A DNA stretch of 64,000 nt from Kalmanozyma brasiliensis GHG001 (Eukaryota > Basidiomycota > Ustilaginomycetes > Ustilaginales), in the NCBI RefSeq assembly GCF_000497045.1, contig NW_015961965.1, forward strand, positions 128,779-192,778, in the 5' to 3' direction. The first letter of the stretch is position 1. The number at the start of each line of letters is the position of its first letter. A model generated the notes under the pieces. It was not told where the DNA came from and ran no database searches. It saw nothing but the letters and a program-made list of their open reading frames with translations. Of the stretch, positions 1-8,529 are shown in pieces. The position numbers and the translations under genes were made by a program.

Positions 1-1390
1 GCTGGATACGGTTCAAGAGCTCTTCGAGTTGCTGCAAGGAGCGTGTGATCTCGCGAAGAGCTTGCGAGCTGGGCTTGCCGATCTCAACGATCAGAGCAGC
101 TTGCCTTCGAAGCAAGGGGTGTGGTCGCCGTACTTGACGGTGAGCATTCCACCAAGCTCGAAGTTCGGCAGCGAACGTCTGCACGGCTAAGAAGGGCTGG
201 CCAGAGGCAATCATAGCTCGGATCAGAGCCGTCTGCGAAGTTGTGGATCTGGCCATTTGGCTGATGTGCATGGCAGCTGCCAGAGAGATTGCAGCGTCGA
301 GATGTTGCTGGGACTCGAAGCGGCGCGTGGGTCGAGGACTATATGGAGACGGCGCCAGTGTCAATTGCGAGATGACTTGTTGTGTGATGAGCAAGAGATC
401 GGCTGGTGAGGACGATGCTATTGTTGGACTCGGATCATCGCTCGGAGCGGAAGTACCTTGAGCTTGAGACTTGGGCTCGACGTCCAGAGCTGGGCCTGGG
501 CTCCAACGAAGCTTTACGAAGAGATGGCGGATGACGTTGGCGGCTGCGATTGGCTGACCCGCGGCAGAGAGGTAGAGAGCGCAGTCGGAGACGGTTTCCG
601 AGATGGAGGCACGAGCTGCTCTCGAGTGCGAGCGCGATGTTATGCGGCAAGCTTGCAAGACAAGACGCCGACACCGCTTGACGAGAGCGTCGGCATCTGC
701 GATCTGATCGTGCTGCACTGAACGGCGTAAAGCAGAGCATTTGCGACGTAACGACGACAGAGCGGCGACTGAAGCCTCAAATTGGTCTGAAGCTGGTATG
801 ACCGATGGGCCCTCGTCCTGTGTTGGCTCTGTGGCTAGTATTTCTGCTTCTAGATGACTATTGGCATCCTGTTGGATTAGATCGTTTGATTGAGGGTGGT
901 CGATGAAGTGGTGTGGTGGCTCGTAGTGGTGGCGCAAGAAGGTGAAATTTGGCTCGTGCTGGCCAGGGAAGTGTGGCTCGTTGTCAGTATGAGCTGTGAG
1001 AGACTGCTGCTGTGCAGCGGCGGCGGCGGCGGCGGCGGCGACAGCGCTCGTCGGTGCGAGGGATGATTTGGATCGAGCGAAGGTGTTGTGAGTGAACTCG
1101 AGACAAGATGGTGGGTAGAGGAAAGAGAGGTGATGCGAGTTGATGCGCTGAGACACAGAGTGACTGTGCGTACCGAGCGACGATGACGGAGCTGAAATTG
1201 AAGATGATGCAGCCTGAGGTGGTATTGGTGGTATTGGTGGTGGAGAGGGCGCGCTCGAGGCAATCATGGGAAGCCTCGAGGGGCCAGCGACATTGTGTGG
1301 AGGCAGCTGAGCTCGAGCTGTACGATGTGAGGGACAAGCTCGACGACCACACGCATCGAGTGCGCTGGAGAGGGAGCCCTTGTGACGCAT
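1..1390 (-). CDS. Helical-repeat (PPR-like) protein, C-terminus cut by window edge
   Basis: One minus-strand frame stays open from an ATG at 1390 to the window edge, about 463 codons, so the stop lies outside. The first 60 residues are rich in Arg, Ser, Ala and Pro and almost free of acidic residues, like a mitochondrial presequence. A Pro/Ser/Gln-rich spacer with a ten-residue Ala run (GCC/GCG repeat near 1015-1040) follows. From about residue 170 the protein becomes helical, with pairs such as ALIRAMIASGQPFLAVQTF that look like degenerate PPR or TPR units. A nuclear-encoded mitochondrial RNA factor is therefore a reasonable guess, but I do not recognise the family. The frame is closed upstream by a TGA at about 1424, so 1390 is the first possible ATG unless an upstream exon exists; a CAG acceptor-like site lies just before it. 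Confidence 0.55.
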   Translation of the reverse strand, partial: MRHKGSLSSALDACGRRACPSHRTARAQLPPHNVAGPSRLPMIASSAPSPPPIPPIPPQAASSSISAPSSSLGTHSHSVSQRINSHHLSFLYPPSCLEFTHNTFARSKSSLAPTSAVAAAAAAAAAQQQSLTAHTDNEPHFPGQHEPNFTFLRHHYEPPHHFIDHPQSNDLIQQDANSHLEAEILATEPTQDEGPSVIPASDQFEASVAALSSLRRKCSALRRSVQHDQIADADALVKRCRRLVLQACRITSRSHSRAARASISETVSDCALYLSAAGQPIAAANVIRHLFVKLRWSPGPALDVEPKSQAQGTSAPSDDPSPTIASSSPADLLLITQQVISQLTLAPSPYSPRPTRRFESQQHLDAAISLAAAMHISQMARSTTSQTALIRAMIASGQPFLAVQTFAAELRAWWNAHRQVRRPHPLLRRQAALIVEIGKPSSQALREITRSLQQLEELLNRIQ

Positions 1391-1992
1391 GGGCGTATCA
1401 TCTGCCGAGGACGAGAGCAAGCGTCACGCTCTCTGTCCTGGTCTCGATGATGCTGTGGGCTGAGGAAAGAAGCAGCGGGCTATCTTACGAGATGCATGGA
1501 GCTTTTGTATATGAGCGCGGCCTGGCGTTGACAGGGTCCGCAAGTATCAGAGATGTGTCCTGATGATGCTGATCATGGAAAGTATGCTGAGAGTCAGGAA
1601 ACACCGAAGTAAGGAACGCGCTTGCTGGCAAAGCGAATCCTCGATTGATGATTGATGTGTTGCAAATGGTCGAGGACGATCGAGATTTGCTGAGTCTCCA
1701 CGATGCTGTGCGATGCGATGTGACCGTGCTTAGTGTGATGGATGAGGGTGCTGAGCAACACTTTGAGAGCAATGTGAGGATGATTGCAAAGCGCTGCCCA
1801 ATGACCAAAAAGGGCCGACCCACCTTTCTTCTCAAAAAGTCACACACGGAACAGCCAATCCCTCGCCCCGACCCTGTCCACCCGAGCAGAGCATGGCTAA
1901 GCCAACACTGACCGAGTTCCGCGGTTGCTTCTTCACAGGGCCGCTTGTTTGACGCTATATAAACGCAATAAGTGTTCTCCTCATGCATCTTC
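1391..1992. other. Intergenic: promoter of the PPR-like gene and upstream flank of the tRNA
   Basis: No convincing gene. A 167-codon minus frame at 1485-1988 has no recognisable domain and overlaps the tRNA flank. The stretch holds one copy of a 13-nt element, CTCAAAAAGTCAC at 1831-1843, that recurs at 11934-11946, and a TATA-like box just before the tRNA. Confidence 0.5.
1956..1963 (+). promoter_or_regulatory. TATA-like element upstream of tRNA-Ala
   Basis: TATATAAA ends 29 nt before the first base of the tRNA. Upstream TATA boxes are needed for tRNA transcription in fission yeast and some other eukaryotes, so a TFIIIB role is plausible. It could also be chance. Confidence 0.35.
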
Positions 1993-2077
1993 GGGGGTTT
2001 AGCTCAGTTGGTAGAGCGTTCGCTTAGCACCTTGTCTAATTTGCGAAAGGTCGCGTGTTCGACTCATGCAGTCTCCA
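1993..2077 (+). tRNA. tRNA-Ala (anticodon AGC), with a 12-nt intron
   Basis: The cloverleaf folds by eye. The acceptor stem is 1993-1999 with 2070-2076, using several G-U pairs, and A2077 is the discriminator. The D arm begins at TAGCTCAGTTGGTAGAGC. The anticodon stem TTCGC (2019-2023) pairs with GCGAA (2043-2047). The anticodon AGC is 2026-2028. The T arm GCGTG-TTCGACT-CATGC spans 2053-2069. Position 37 is A2029 and the intron occupies about 2030-2041, the canonical place between 37 and 38. The B box is recognisable although the T loop reads TTCGACT. It decodes GCU and, as inosine-34, GCC and GCA. A T6 run follows at 2086. Confidence 0.9.
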
Positions 2078-2085
2078 AAGCCTTC

Positions 2086-2091
2086 TTTTTT
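2086..2091 (+). terminator. Pol III T-run terminator
   Basis: Six consecutive T residues start 9 nt after the tRNA 3' end, the normal RNA polymerase III stop signal. Confidence 0.75.
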
Positions 2092-2498
2092 GACCCGGTC
2101 TGGCATGCTTATCTGCACTGACGAGCCTTGTAAGCATTTGACAGCTCGCCAGGCCGTTGCCCGAGATTCCAAAAAACAACTGAGAAAAAGCAAGTTTTAT
2201 TTTTTCACCGCCGTCGCCGCCGCCACAGGCAAGAAGGGTCCTCTTTGGCCATGGCTCTCTGCTGTCTGAGCGCTCTAACTCCACTCATGCAGCTCGACCG
2301 TCGAAAAATTTCGTCTGAGCCGTCCAAATTTGCGTTTTCTGAGCCCAATTTTTCATTTCTTCCTCTGCTTCTTCTCGAGAGCGCAGCAACTTCAGCACAA
2401 GCAGAGCCATCAGTCAACCTCGTCCCTCTTCTCCCTTCCTTCCACCTTCCATCACCCTTTCATCCAACACACATATTCCCCCTCTCCGATCACACAAA
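2092..2498 (+). promoter_or_regulatory. Promoter and leader of the gar2-like gene
   Basis: No gene. T-rich stretches occur near 2186-2206. A pyrimidine-rich tract runs over about 2416-2490, directly before the ATG at 2499 (context CAAAATGG). Such CT-rich leaders are typical of highly expressed fungal genes. Confidence 0.45.
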
Positions 2499-3869
2499 AT
2501 GGCCAAGAAGGACAAGTCTACCAAGGTCGCCGCTGCCGCCCCTGCGGTCGACGCAAAGAAGGACAAGAAGGACAAGAAGGCCGCCGCCGCCAAGACCGTC
2601 GAAGAGCCCAAGGCCAACGGCGTCGACAAGAAATCAAAAAAGGACAAGAAGGCAAAGAAGGAGCCCACCCCCGAGCCCGAGTCCGAGTCTGAGTCCAGCG
2701 ACGACTCGAGCGACAGTGACGACGACGACGACGAGTCCGACTCTTCGTCCGACTCTGACTCTTCCGACTCTGACTCCAGCGACGACGAGGTCGAGGCTGC
2801 TCCCCAGACCAACGGCAAGGTTGCCCCTGCCGCTGCGGAGGCCAGCTCGTCTTCCGACTCCTCCGACTCTGACTCTTCGTCCGACTCGGACTCTGACTCT
2901 TCCGACTCTTCCGACGACGACGAGGATGCCACCCCTGCCGCTGCCACCGACTCCAAGAAGCGCAAGGCCGACGAGGAAGCTCCCGTAGCCAAGAAAGCCA
3001 AGACCGAGGACGGCGCTACCGCTGCTGCTGCTGCTCCCGCCGAGCTCGCAGAGGGCGAGACCAACCAGGTCTGGGTTGGCCAGCTCTCGTGGAACGTCGA
3101 CAACGACTGGCTCAAGTCCGAGATGGAGGTCTTTGGTGAGGTTACCAGCGCCCGTGTCCAGCTCGACCGTACCACCGGTAAGAGCCGTGGCTTCGGCTAC
3201 GTTGATTTCGCCACCGCTGCCGCTGCCAAGAAGGCCTTTGAGGAGGGTCAGGGCAAGGAGGTCGACGGTCGTGCTATCCGCCTCGACCTCTCCACCCCCA
3301 AGGGCGATGTCACCGAGAACCGCGCCAAGAAGTTCAACGACCAGCGTTCCGCTCCCTCCTCCACCCTCTTCATCGGCAACCTCTCCTTCGACATCACCGA
3401 GGACGATGTGTGGAACGCCTTCTCCGAGCACGGTGAGGTTTCCGGTGTTCGTCTCCCCAAGGACCCCGACTCGGGCCGCCCCAAGGGTTTCGGTTACGTC
3501 GAGTTTGCCGCTCAGGAGTCCGCACAGGCTGCTATCGACGCCATGACCGGTCAAGAGCTTGCTGGCCGTCCTCTTCGTCTCGACTTCTCCACGCCAAGAG
3601 ACCGCCCTGATGGCGGTGCCGGTGGCCGTGGTGGCCGCGGTGGCGGATTCGGTGGCGGACGCGGCGGTGGACGCGGTGGCTTCGGTGGTCGCGACGGCGG
3701 CCGTGGCGGTCGTGGCGGTGGACGCGGCGGTGGACGTGGTGGCCGTGGTGGTCACGATGGCTCGTTCCGTGGCATCCCCCGCGGAGGCGGATGGGGTGCC
3801 CGCGGCGGCAGCGCACGAACTGGCGGCGCCGCTGAGTTCGCCGGCAAGAAGATGTCGTTCGACGACTAA
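2499..3869 (+). CDS. gar2: Nucleolin-like nucleolar protein (Gar2/Nsr1 family)
   Basis: A 456-residue intronless protein with the full nucleolin layout. Residues 1-60 are Lys/Ala-rich with nuclear-localisation-type KKDKK repeats. Residues 60-145 are Ser/Asp/Glu acidic tracts that fit casein kinase 2 phosphorylation. RRM1 is at about 190-267 with RNP1-like RGFGYVDF. RRM2 is at about 289-366 with LFIGNL and KGFGYVEF. A Gly-Arg-rich GAR/RGG domain covers about 371-435. Family members sit in the nucleolus, bind pre-rRNA with snoRNPs and are needed for 18S rRNA processing and 40S assembly. The acidic and GAR parts are codon-repetitive, which creates long spurious antisense frames. EMG1, another 40S factor, lies 2.5 kb downstream. 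Family assignment is secure; orthology to S. pombe gar2 or yeast NSR1 is inferred from the architecture. Confidence 0.95.
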   Translation: MAKKDKSTKVAAAAPAVDAKKDKKDKKAAAAKTVEEPKANGVDKKSKKDKKAKKEPTPEPESESESSDDSSDSDDDDDESDSSSDSDSSDSDSSDDEVEAAPQTNGKVAPAAAEASSSSDSSDSDSSSDSDSDSSDSSDDDEDATPAAATDSKKRKADEEAPVAKKAKTEDGATAAAAAPAELAEGETNQVWVGQLSWNVDNDWLKSEMEVFGEVTSARVQLDRTTGKSRGFGYVDFATAAAAKKAFEEGQGKEVDGRAIRLDLSTPKGDVTENRAKKFNDQRSAPSSTLFIGNLSFDITEDDVWNAFSEHGEVSGVRLPKDPDSGRPKGFGYVEFAAQESAQAAIDAMTGQELAGRPLRLDFSTPRDRPDGGAGGRGGRGGGFGGGRGGGRGGFGGRDGGRGGRGGGRGGGRGGRGGHDGSFRGIPRGGGWGARGGSARTGGAAEFAGKKMSFDD

Positions 3870-4609
3870 TCGTGTCGCTTCAAGCTGACAAAATACCAGC
3901 GTTCAGCACACGTTGAACGCCCACAAAAGCGCTCTTCCTCCCTTGCCCTTCCTCGCCACTTGGATCTCTAATCACCTACACTCCTTTCAGGCTTGGGAAG
4001 TAATGGAGGATGCCCACATGTCGCACGTCATCTCTCCATCTTGCAGATTCTCATTCGTCCCTTTAGCGTCTATTCGTCTCTGTTCTTGCATCTGTACCTA
4101 CACATCTTCTACCAGAGGGCCAATTACTGTAAATGATTCACACACACGCTCCCTTGTTGCTGGTCACTCTCGTCGGTCGCTTGCTCCTGCTCGGTCCCTC
4201 GCAGCTGTACGCTATCGCTCGTTCTGATCAACCCATCCCAGCGCAATGGGCTCGGAGGGATAACGCAGCTCTTCAATGGCAAGCTCAGGTTTTTCAAGTC
4301 ATCTCGTTTGTCCGTCTCCGTGTGCATGAAGGGTTCTTGAGGTTGTGAGGGATGGTCATCTGCCGCAAGAAATTACTGAGCTCACGAGCATAGTGTGTCG
4401 GCGTAACAAATTTGCAAAAATGGGGCGTAGAGTGACGTGATGAGCCGGCGACACACAGAGTTGTATTGCCGGTGCGCTTTGAGAGGAGATTAGGTGACGT
4501 CGGCGCAAGAGAGATCTTCGCACGGTCATCTTGACCTCTTCACACGACATCGTCTTCTTCTACCAACGTCGAAGAGATACAACGAGGGTCTACCATAGAG
4601 AGCAGTCGT
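3870..4609. promoter_or_regulatory. gar2 3' region and NPY1 promoter
   Basis: 740 bp with no supported gene. Two bZIP/CRE-type sequences lie in the last 180 bp: TGACGTGA at 4433-4440 and TGACGTC at 4495-4501. They could place NPY1 under a stress or cAMP-linked bZIP factor; this is inference only. Confidence 0.4.
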
Positions 4610-6241
4610 ATGACTCTCCTTCCCACACTCACCTACAACGCCGCCCGATCCATCCATCACGGCCGCAGCAAGCTCCTTACCGCACGCTCTGTCTCGACGC
4701 TCCTTGCGACACCGCCTACCCCATCTTGTAGACAACGCATCCCTCGACCGATCCTCAAGATGTCCCAAACGCCGACAGTCCCCCAAGCGGGCTCCTTCCC
4801 CTCCTTTACAACCGTCAACTTCTATGCCGGCTCCAAGCTCAACCGTCTCTCATGGCTCCGCACCTCGACCGAGTTTCTAAACTCGACCATCGCATCGCCG
4901 GAAACGCGCTTCGTGGTGATGAAGAACAACAACCCCTTGTGCCACGCTTCGGGCGAGGACGAGGGGCTGCTGGCGACGCTCGGGTGGGACGAGGTGAAGC
5001 CGTACATTCTGGAGAATGTCAAGGCCTCGGGAGGGGCGCAGGCCGAGGAGGGGGATGCGCTTGTGTTCGGTCCCCAGGCGTACGGGCTCAAGAACGGTGG
5101 CGAGGTCGACCGGGACTTTGCCCGCGCTACGGATGGCGTGGGACCGAGCAGGCTCGCGCTGGTCTTCTTGGGCATTGACGAGAGCAAGTTGAGCGAGACC
5201 TCTCTGCCCGGTCAGATGGCCAAGGACACGAGCAAGACCTCGGATGCGGCAAACTCGAACGCTCCCCCCGCCGGGACACCGTTCTTCGCACTCTCCCTTA
5301 CCTACCGCCCGCCCTTCCTCAAAGACGGCGAAGCGTCACCCATGCAGGCCCTGCTGGAGAAGCTCGAGAACGAGGAGAAGTACGACTTTATCGACCTCCG
5401 TGCGTCCTCCCGTGCTGCCACCTGGCCTGTCGAGGACGCAGCGATCGTAGCCCAATCCAAATCGCTACTCGACTGGAACGAGCGACACCAGTACTGCCCT
5501 GGTTGCTCGCGTCAGCAGTACTCGCTGTGGGCGGGGTACAAGCGCGGATGCTCCTCCTCCCTCGGTCACGCTGCTCCCGGTTCCGACTTCTCTACCTCGT
5601 TCTTGTCCGGCGGAGCAGCATCGTTCGAGGAGGACGGCAAGGGCGTCTGTCCCTCGACGAAAGTGCTGAGCAACTTCCACTACCCTCGAACCGACCCGGT
5701 GATTATCATGGCGATCATCTCGCCCGATGGCGAAAAGGTGTTGTTGGGGAGACAGAAGAAGTGGCCGGCGGGCTTCTACTCGTGTCTGGCAGGATTCTGC
5801 GAGCCGGGCGAATCGTTCGAGGAGGCCGTCCGTCGCGAGGTGTTGGAGGAATCCGGAATCAAGGTGGACCAGGTCATCTACCATTCCAGCCAACCCTGGC
5901 CGTATCCGACCAACCTCATGGCGGGCTTTTACGGCATTGCAAAGAGCGACAATGAAAAAGATATCCGGTTGGACCTGGATAACGAGTTGGAGGACGCGCG
6001 GTTCTATACGAGGAAGGAGATTCTCGAGGTCATCGGGAGCAAGGAGAGGAGTCACTTCACCAAGCAGGAGCTCGAGAACCTGGACAAGGAGCACAACGAT
6101 GACGCAGAGGTCAAGGAGAAGAGGAAGCAGATCAGACTGCCACCGCAGACGGCCATCGCCAGAGTGTTGGTCGAGGCGTGGGCGAACGGTCAGGCTGTGC
6201 TGCCGACCCACATGGAAGGCTTTCAGAGGACACGCATGTAG
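4610..6241 (+). CDS. NPY1: NADH pyrophosphatase, Nudix hydrolase (NPY1/NUDT12 type)
   Basis: A 543-residue Nudix hydrolase expected to cut NADH or NAD-capped RNA to NMN(H) plus AMP. Three family marks are visible: a zinc-ribbon start YCPGC near residue 295 with a third Cys in YKRGC; the Nudix box GFCEPGESFEEAVRREVLEE near residue 398; and the diagnostic SQPWPYP just after it. Between the third zinc-ribbon Cys and the next available one (GKGVCPS) there is an insertion of about 35 residues. Two starts are possible. The ATG at 4610 adds 50 residues with no Asp or Glu and many Arg/Lys/Ser, like a mitochondrial presequence. The ATG at 4760 (MSQTP) has A at -3 and gives a plain cytosolic or peroxisomal form. 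No PTS1 is present at the C-terminus (RTRM). It converges on EMG1 with 95 bp between stops. Confidence 0.93.
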   Translation: MTLLPTLTYNAARSIHHGRSKLLTARSVSTLLATPPTPSCRQRIPRPILKMSQTPTVPQAGSFPSFTTVNFYAGSKLNRLSWLRTSTEFLNSTIASPETRFVVMKNNNPLCHASGEDEGLLATLGWDEVKPYILENVKASGGAQAEEGDALVFGPQAYGLKNGGEVDRDFARATDGVGPSRLALVFLGIDESKLSETSLPGQMAKDTSKTSDAANSNAPPAGTPFFALSLTYRPPFLKDGEASPMQALLEKLENEEKYDFIDLRASSRAATWPVEDAAIVAQSKSLLDWNERHQYCPGCSRQQYSLWAGYKRGCSSSLGHAAPGSDFSTSFLSGGAASFEEDGKGVCPSTKVLSNFHYPRTDPVIIMAIISPDGEKVLLGRQKKWPAGFYSCLAGFCEPGESFEEAVRREVLEESGIKVDQVIYHSSQPWPYPTNLMAGFYGIAKSDNEKDIRLDLDNELEDARFYTRKEILEVIGSKERSHFTKQELENLDKEHNDDAEVKEKRKQIRLPPQTAIARVLVEAWANGQAVLPTHMEGFQRTRM

Positions 6242-6272
6242 AACTTGACCCCCACAATAGACTCGATGGAAT

Positions 6273-6291
6273 CACACACACACACACACAC
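6273..6291. repeat. (CA)n microsatellite
   Basis: About nine uninterrupted CA units between the convergent 3' ends of NPY1 and EMG1. Confidence 0.9.
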
Positions 6292-6336
6292 GCCGATGCG
6301 ATCGTTTAGAAAAATATTGCATGCAAGAAGACGAAC

Positions 6337-7509
6337 TCATACGACACCCCAGAAGTCCTCCAGCGCACAACAGAATTTGCCGCACGCAACACTGGCGCTC
6401 AAGGAGTATTCCGAGATACTGATCTTCTCGTCGACCACTCCGTCGGCAAACGTATCCTTTCCGTGTGCCATCGCTCCTACGAAAACGGCGATGCTGTGGC
6501 CCTCAGGAATGCTAGGCAGGTACCCGCTGAGTCTCTGCACGGGTGAGTCGAACGAGAGCGTGATCTTGTGTGTTCGCGCCGGGAAGTGCTCTGTCACCGG
6601 ATTCTTGATCACCCTCAACAGCTTCTCGCTTCCACCGACGGATCGGATGCTGAGTTTGTGCAGAAGTTGCACCATGAGACCCGAGAACCTCTTGAACGTG
6701 CGTGGAATGCGGACGTGCGGGTTGACCTCGATGAGCACGCCTTTCGCGGTGTGGATGTACACCTGGAGCAGACCGGCCTTGTTGAGCGGCGAGTCGAGGA
6801 GCGTGAGCAGGCACTGGTGGGTGATGTCGGGTCGGGCTTCGGCGATGTCGCGCCCCATCTTGGCGAGCACGCGCTGGTGATCGTCGCAGTTGAGAAGGGC
6901 GTACTTGTCACCGCCGTCCTTGTTGTTGCGTCCGCCGCCGCCGGGACCACCTCGGGAGGCGGAGCCCGTGGAAACTTTGTAAGTCTCAAGACAGGCTTGT
7001 TCGAGGACGACGATGAGGCGCGGGGTGTTTTCCTTCTCTGTGGCGGTTTTGGGGACCTTGGGAACCTGGGGGACGAGGGAGGAGTCGACGCGCGATCGCT
7101 TGGCGCTGTTGGCTTTGGCTGCGGCTGCCGCAGACGAGGAGGCACCGTTCATGGCGGCGGACGAGGACGAGCTGGCGGCAGTGTTGGAAGATCCCGGCAT
7201 GGCAGTGACAGGTTTAGGTGGGAGGGCGTGTCGCATAGCAGGCGCAGCTGCCTTTGCAGAGGCGCTTCCCGAGGAGTTCGAGTTCGAGTTGGACGAGGCT
7301 ACGGACGCAGCGTCGCTCTGGTGCAGTCTGGAATGCATGGATGATTCAGCGTGGTTGCTCGAGTCTGCTGCTGCGGAGCGTGCCGATGGCGATGTATCAC
7401 GGGGTGAGTGTGGAAGCGGTGCGATAGGGCGGTAGGTGGTGGCAGGCGCAGAACGAGTGGTCATTCGGTCGTCCTCCGAATCCGAGCCAGCCGATGAAGC
7501 CGATGACAT
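6337..7509 (-). CDS. EMG1: 18S rRNA pseudouridine N1-methyltransferase Emg1/Nep1
   Basis: 390 residues. The C-terminal 230 match the SPOUT methyltransferase Emg1 throughout: [35 protein letters not shown], the RNA-contacting [17 protein letters not shown] and [11 protein letters not shown]. Emg1 methylates a pseudouridine of 18S rRNA in the small-subunit processome and is essential for 40S biogenesis. The first 140-150 residues are a Ser/Ala/Asn-rich low-complexity extension absent from the 252-residue yeast protein, and an additional Gly/Asn spacer ([11 protein letters not shown]) interrupts an N-terminal loop of the enzyme domain. The ATG at 7509 is the first in frame. It is transcribed divergently from MBP1 across about 1 kb. 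Confidence 0.96.
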   Translation of the reverse strand: MSSASSAGSDSEDDRMTTRSAPATTYRPIAPLPHSPRDTSPSARSAAADSSNHAESSMHSRLHQSDAASVASSNSNSNSSGSASAKAAAPAMRHALPPKPVTAMPGSSNTAASSSSSAAMNGASSSAAAAAKANSAKRSRVDSSLVPQVPKVPKTATEKENTPRLIVVLEQACLETYKVSTGSASRGGPGGGGRNNKDGGDKYALLNCDDHQRVLAKMGRDIAEARPDITHQCLLTLLDSPLNKAGLLQVYIHTAKGVLIEVNPHVRIPRTFKRFSGLMVQLLHKLSIRSVGGSEKLLRVIKNPVTEHFPARTHKITLSFDSPVQRLSGYLPSIPEGHSIAVFVGAMAHGKDTFADGVVDEKISISEYSLSASVACGKFCCALEDFWGVV

Positions 7510-8052
7510 TGCGCAGGCTGTAGTTAGAGCTGAGGAGGGTGGGAAAGTGGGCTTCTGCGTCCGTGCAAAGTCGGCAGCTGCGAATGCAAGTCCAAAAAAG
7601 CTTGTCTATGCGTGGGAACAAAGGTGGCGCCGTGAGAAAGGTTTCCGTCGGTTCGAGGAGTTGCGCTTCTGGCTAGACTTGCGGAGAGAGTTCCTTGTCG
7701 TGATGTGATCTATAACAGCTGATGGATGTAAGAAGGTCGAGATGGTCCAGAGCCTATGTCGCATCGTTTGCCTGCCTGTTTGACATCTCACCCTATCAAA
7801 CAATCAACCTTGTCCAGCCTCGACCAGGTGACCGCTCGAGGAGACTCGACCCTGAACTGCCAGCCTAAATTTTCTTCTGAACAAAAGAGCAGCCTTGGCT
7901 GAGAAAGGAAAAAAGTCGAGAGCTGCAAGCAAAAAAATGCTCGGCTGCTCGCGTGAGAGGGCAACTATTAAAAAGTCTAATTTCTCGAGCCTCGACGTGA
8001 ATCCTCTTGTCGGCCGGCTAGGTAATATCGATTGGGACTGTTAGTTGAGAAA

Positions 8053-8058
8053 ACGCGA
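8053..8058 (+). promoter_or_regulatory. MCB-like site (ACGCGA)
   Basis: ACGCGA differs by one base from the MluI cell-cycle box ACGCGT bound by Mbp1-type APSES domains. It lies 477 bp upstream of the MBP1 ATG. Confidence 0.3.
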
Positions 8059-8112
8059 CCTCAAAGGGCTCAGCGACCAACACTCGGCCGCCTCGCCTGG
8101 AAGAGCCAAAAG

Positions 8113-8125
8113 TCGCGTCACGAAA
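8113..8125. promoter_or_regulatory. Composite MCB-like plus SCB element
   Basis: TCGCGT (reverse of ACGCGA) abuts CACGAAA, an exact Swi4-box core, 405-417 bp before the MBP1 start. Binding by the encoded factor would mean autoregulation; this is inferred from motif identity only. Confidence 0.35.
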
Positions 8126-8529
8126 CTCGAGAGGGAAAAGAGCCATTTTACACCACGGACACTCACAAGTTCAGAAGCTCAGACCGAAGCGCTGCAAGGC
8201 AGAGTTGCGCAGAGCCAAAGATTCCAGCCTGACACAAAGCTCATCCGTCGCAGCGGGCAAGCCAGGACGCAACCAACACTTTCCAGGTCAGCTTCAGCGT
8301 TTCATCCGACAAAGCGTTCTGCTACTTCACTTCCTCATTATCTCGATCAGCGGTTACCTACCACTTGCCCAACAGCTTCCTCGCACACACAAGCCAGTCA
8401 ATCATTCCCGCAGTGCTTCTTTGCGATCGCCTCACCATCCGATCAAGTTCCGACCATCTGCACGCCCATACGATTGCGAATCGCGCGCATCATCCAGTCT
8501 GACCCGCGCTCCAGCAGCACGACGACACC

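Larger units (their letters stand above)
7510..8529. promoter_or_regulatory. Divergent EMG1/MBP1 promoter region
   Basis: 1 kb without a gene. A-rich tracts (about 7909-7920, 7931-7937 and 7968-7974) and AAAAAGTC elements at 7910-7917 and 7970-7977 lie in the middle. MCB- and SCB-like sites lie on the MBP1 side. Confidence 0.45.

Noticed and set aside
1485..1988. 167-codon minus frame
   Set aside because: No domain, mixed composition and immediately abuts the tRNA; likely chance.
2634..3755. 373-codon minus-strand frame
   Set aside because: It is the antisense mirror of the gar2-like gene; repetitive Ser/Asp and Gly/Arg codons keep the opposite frame open. No domain.
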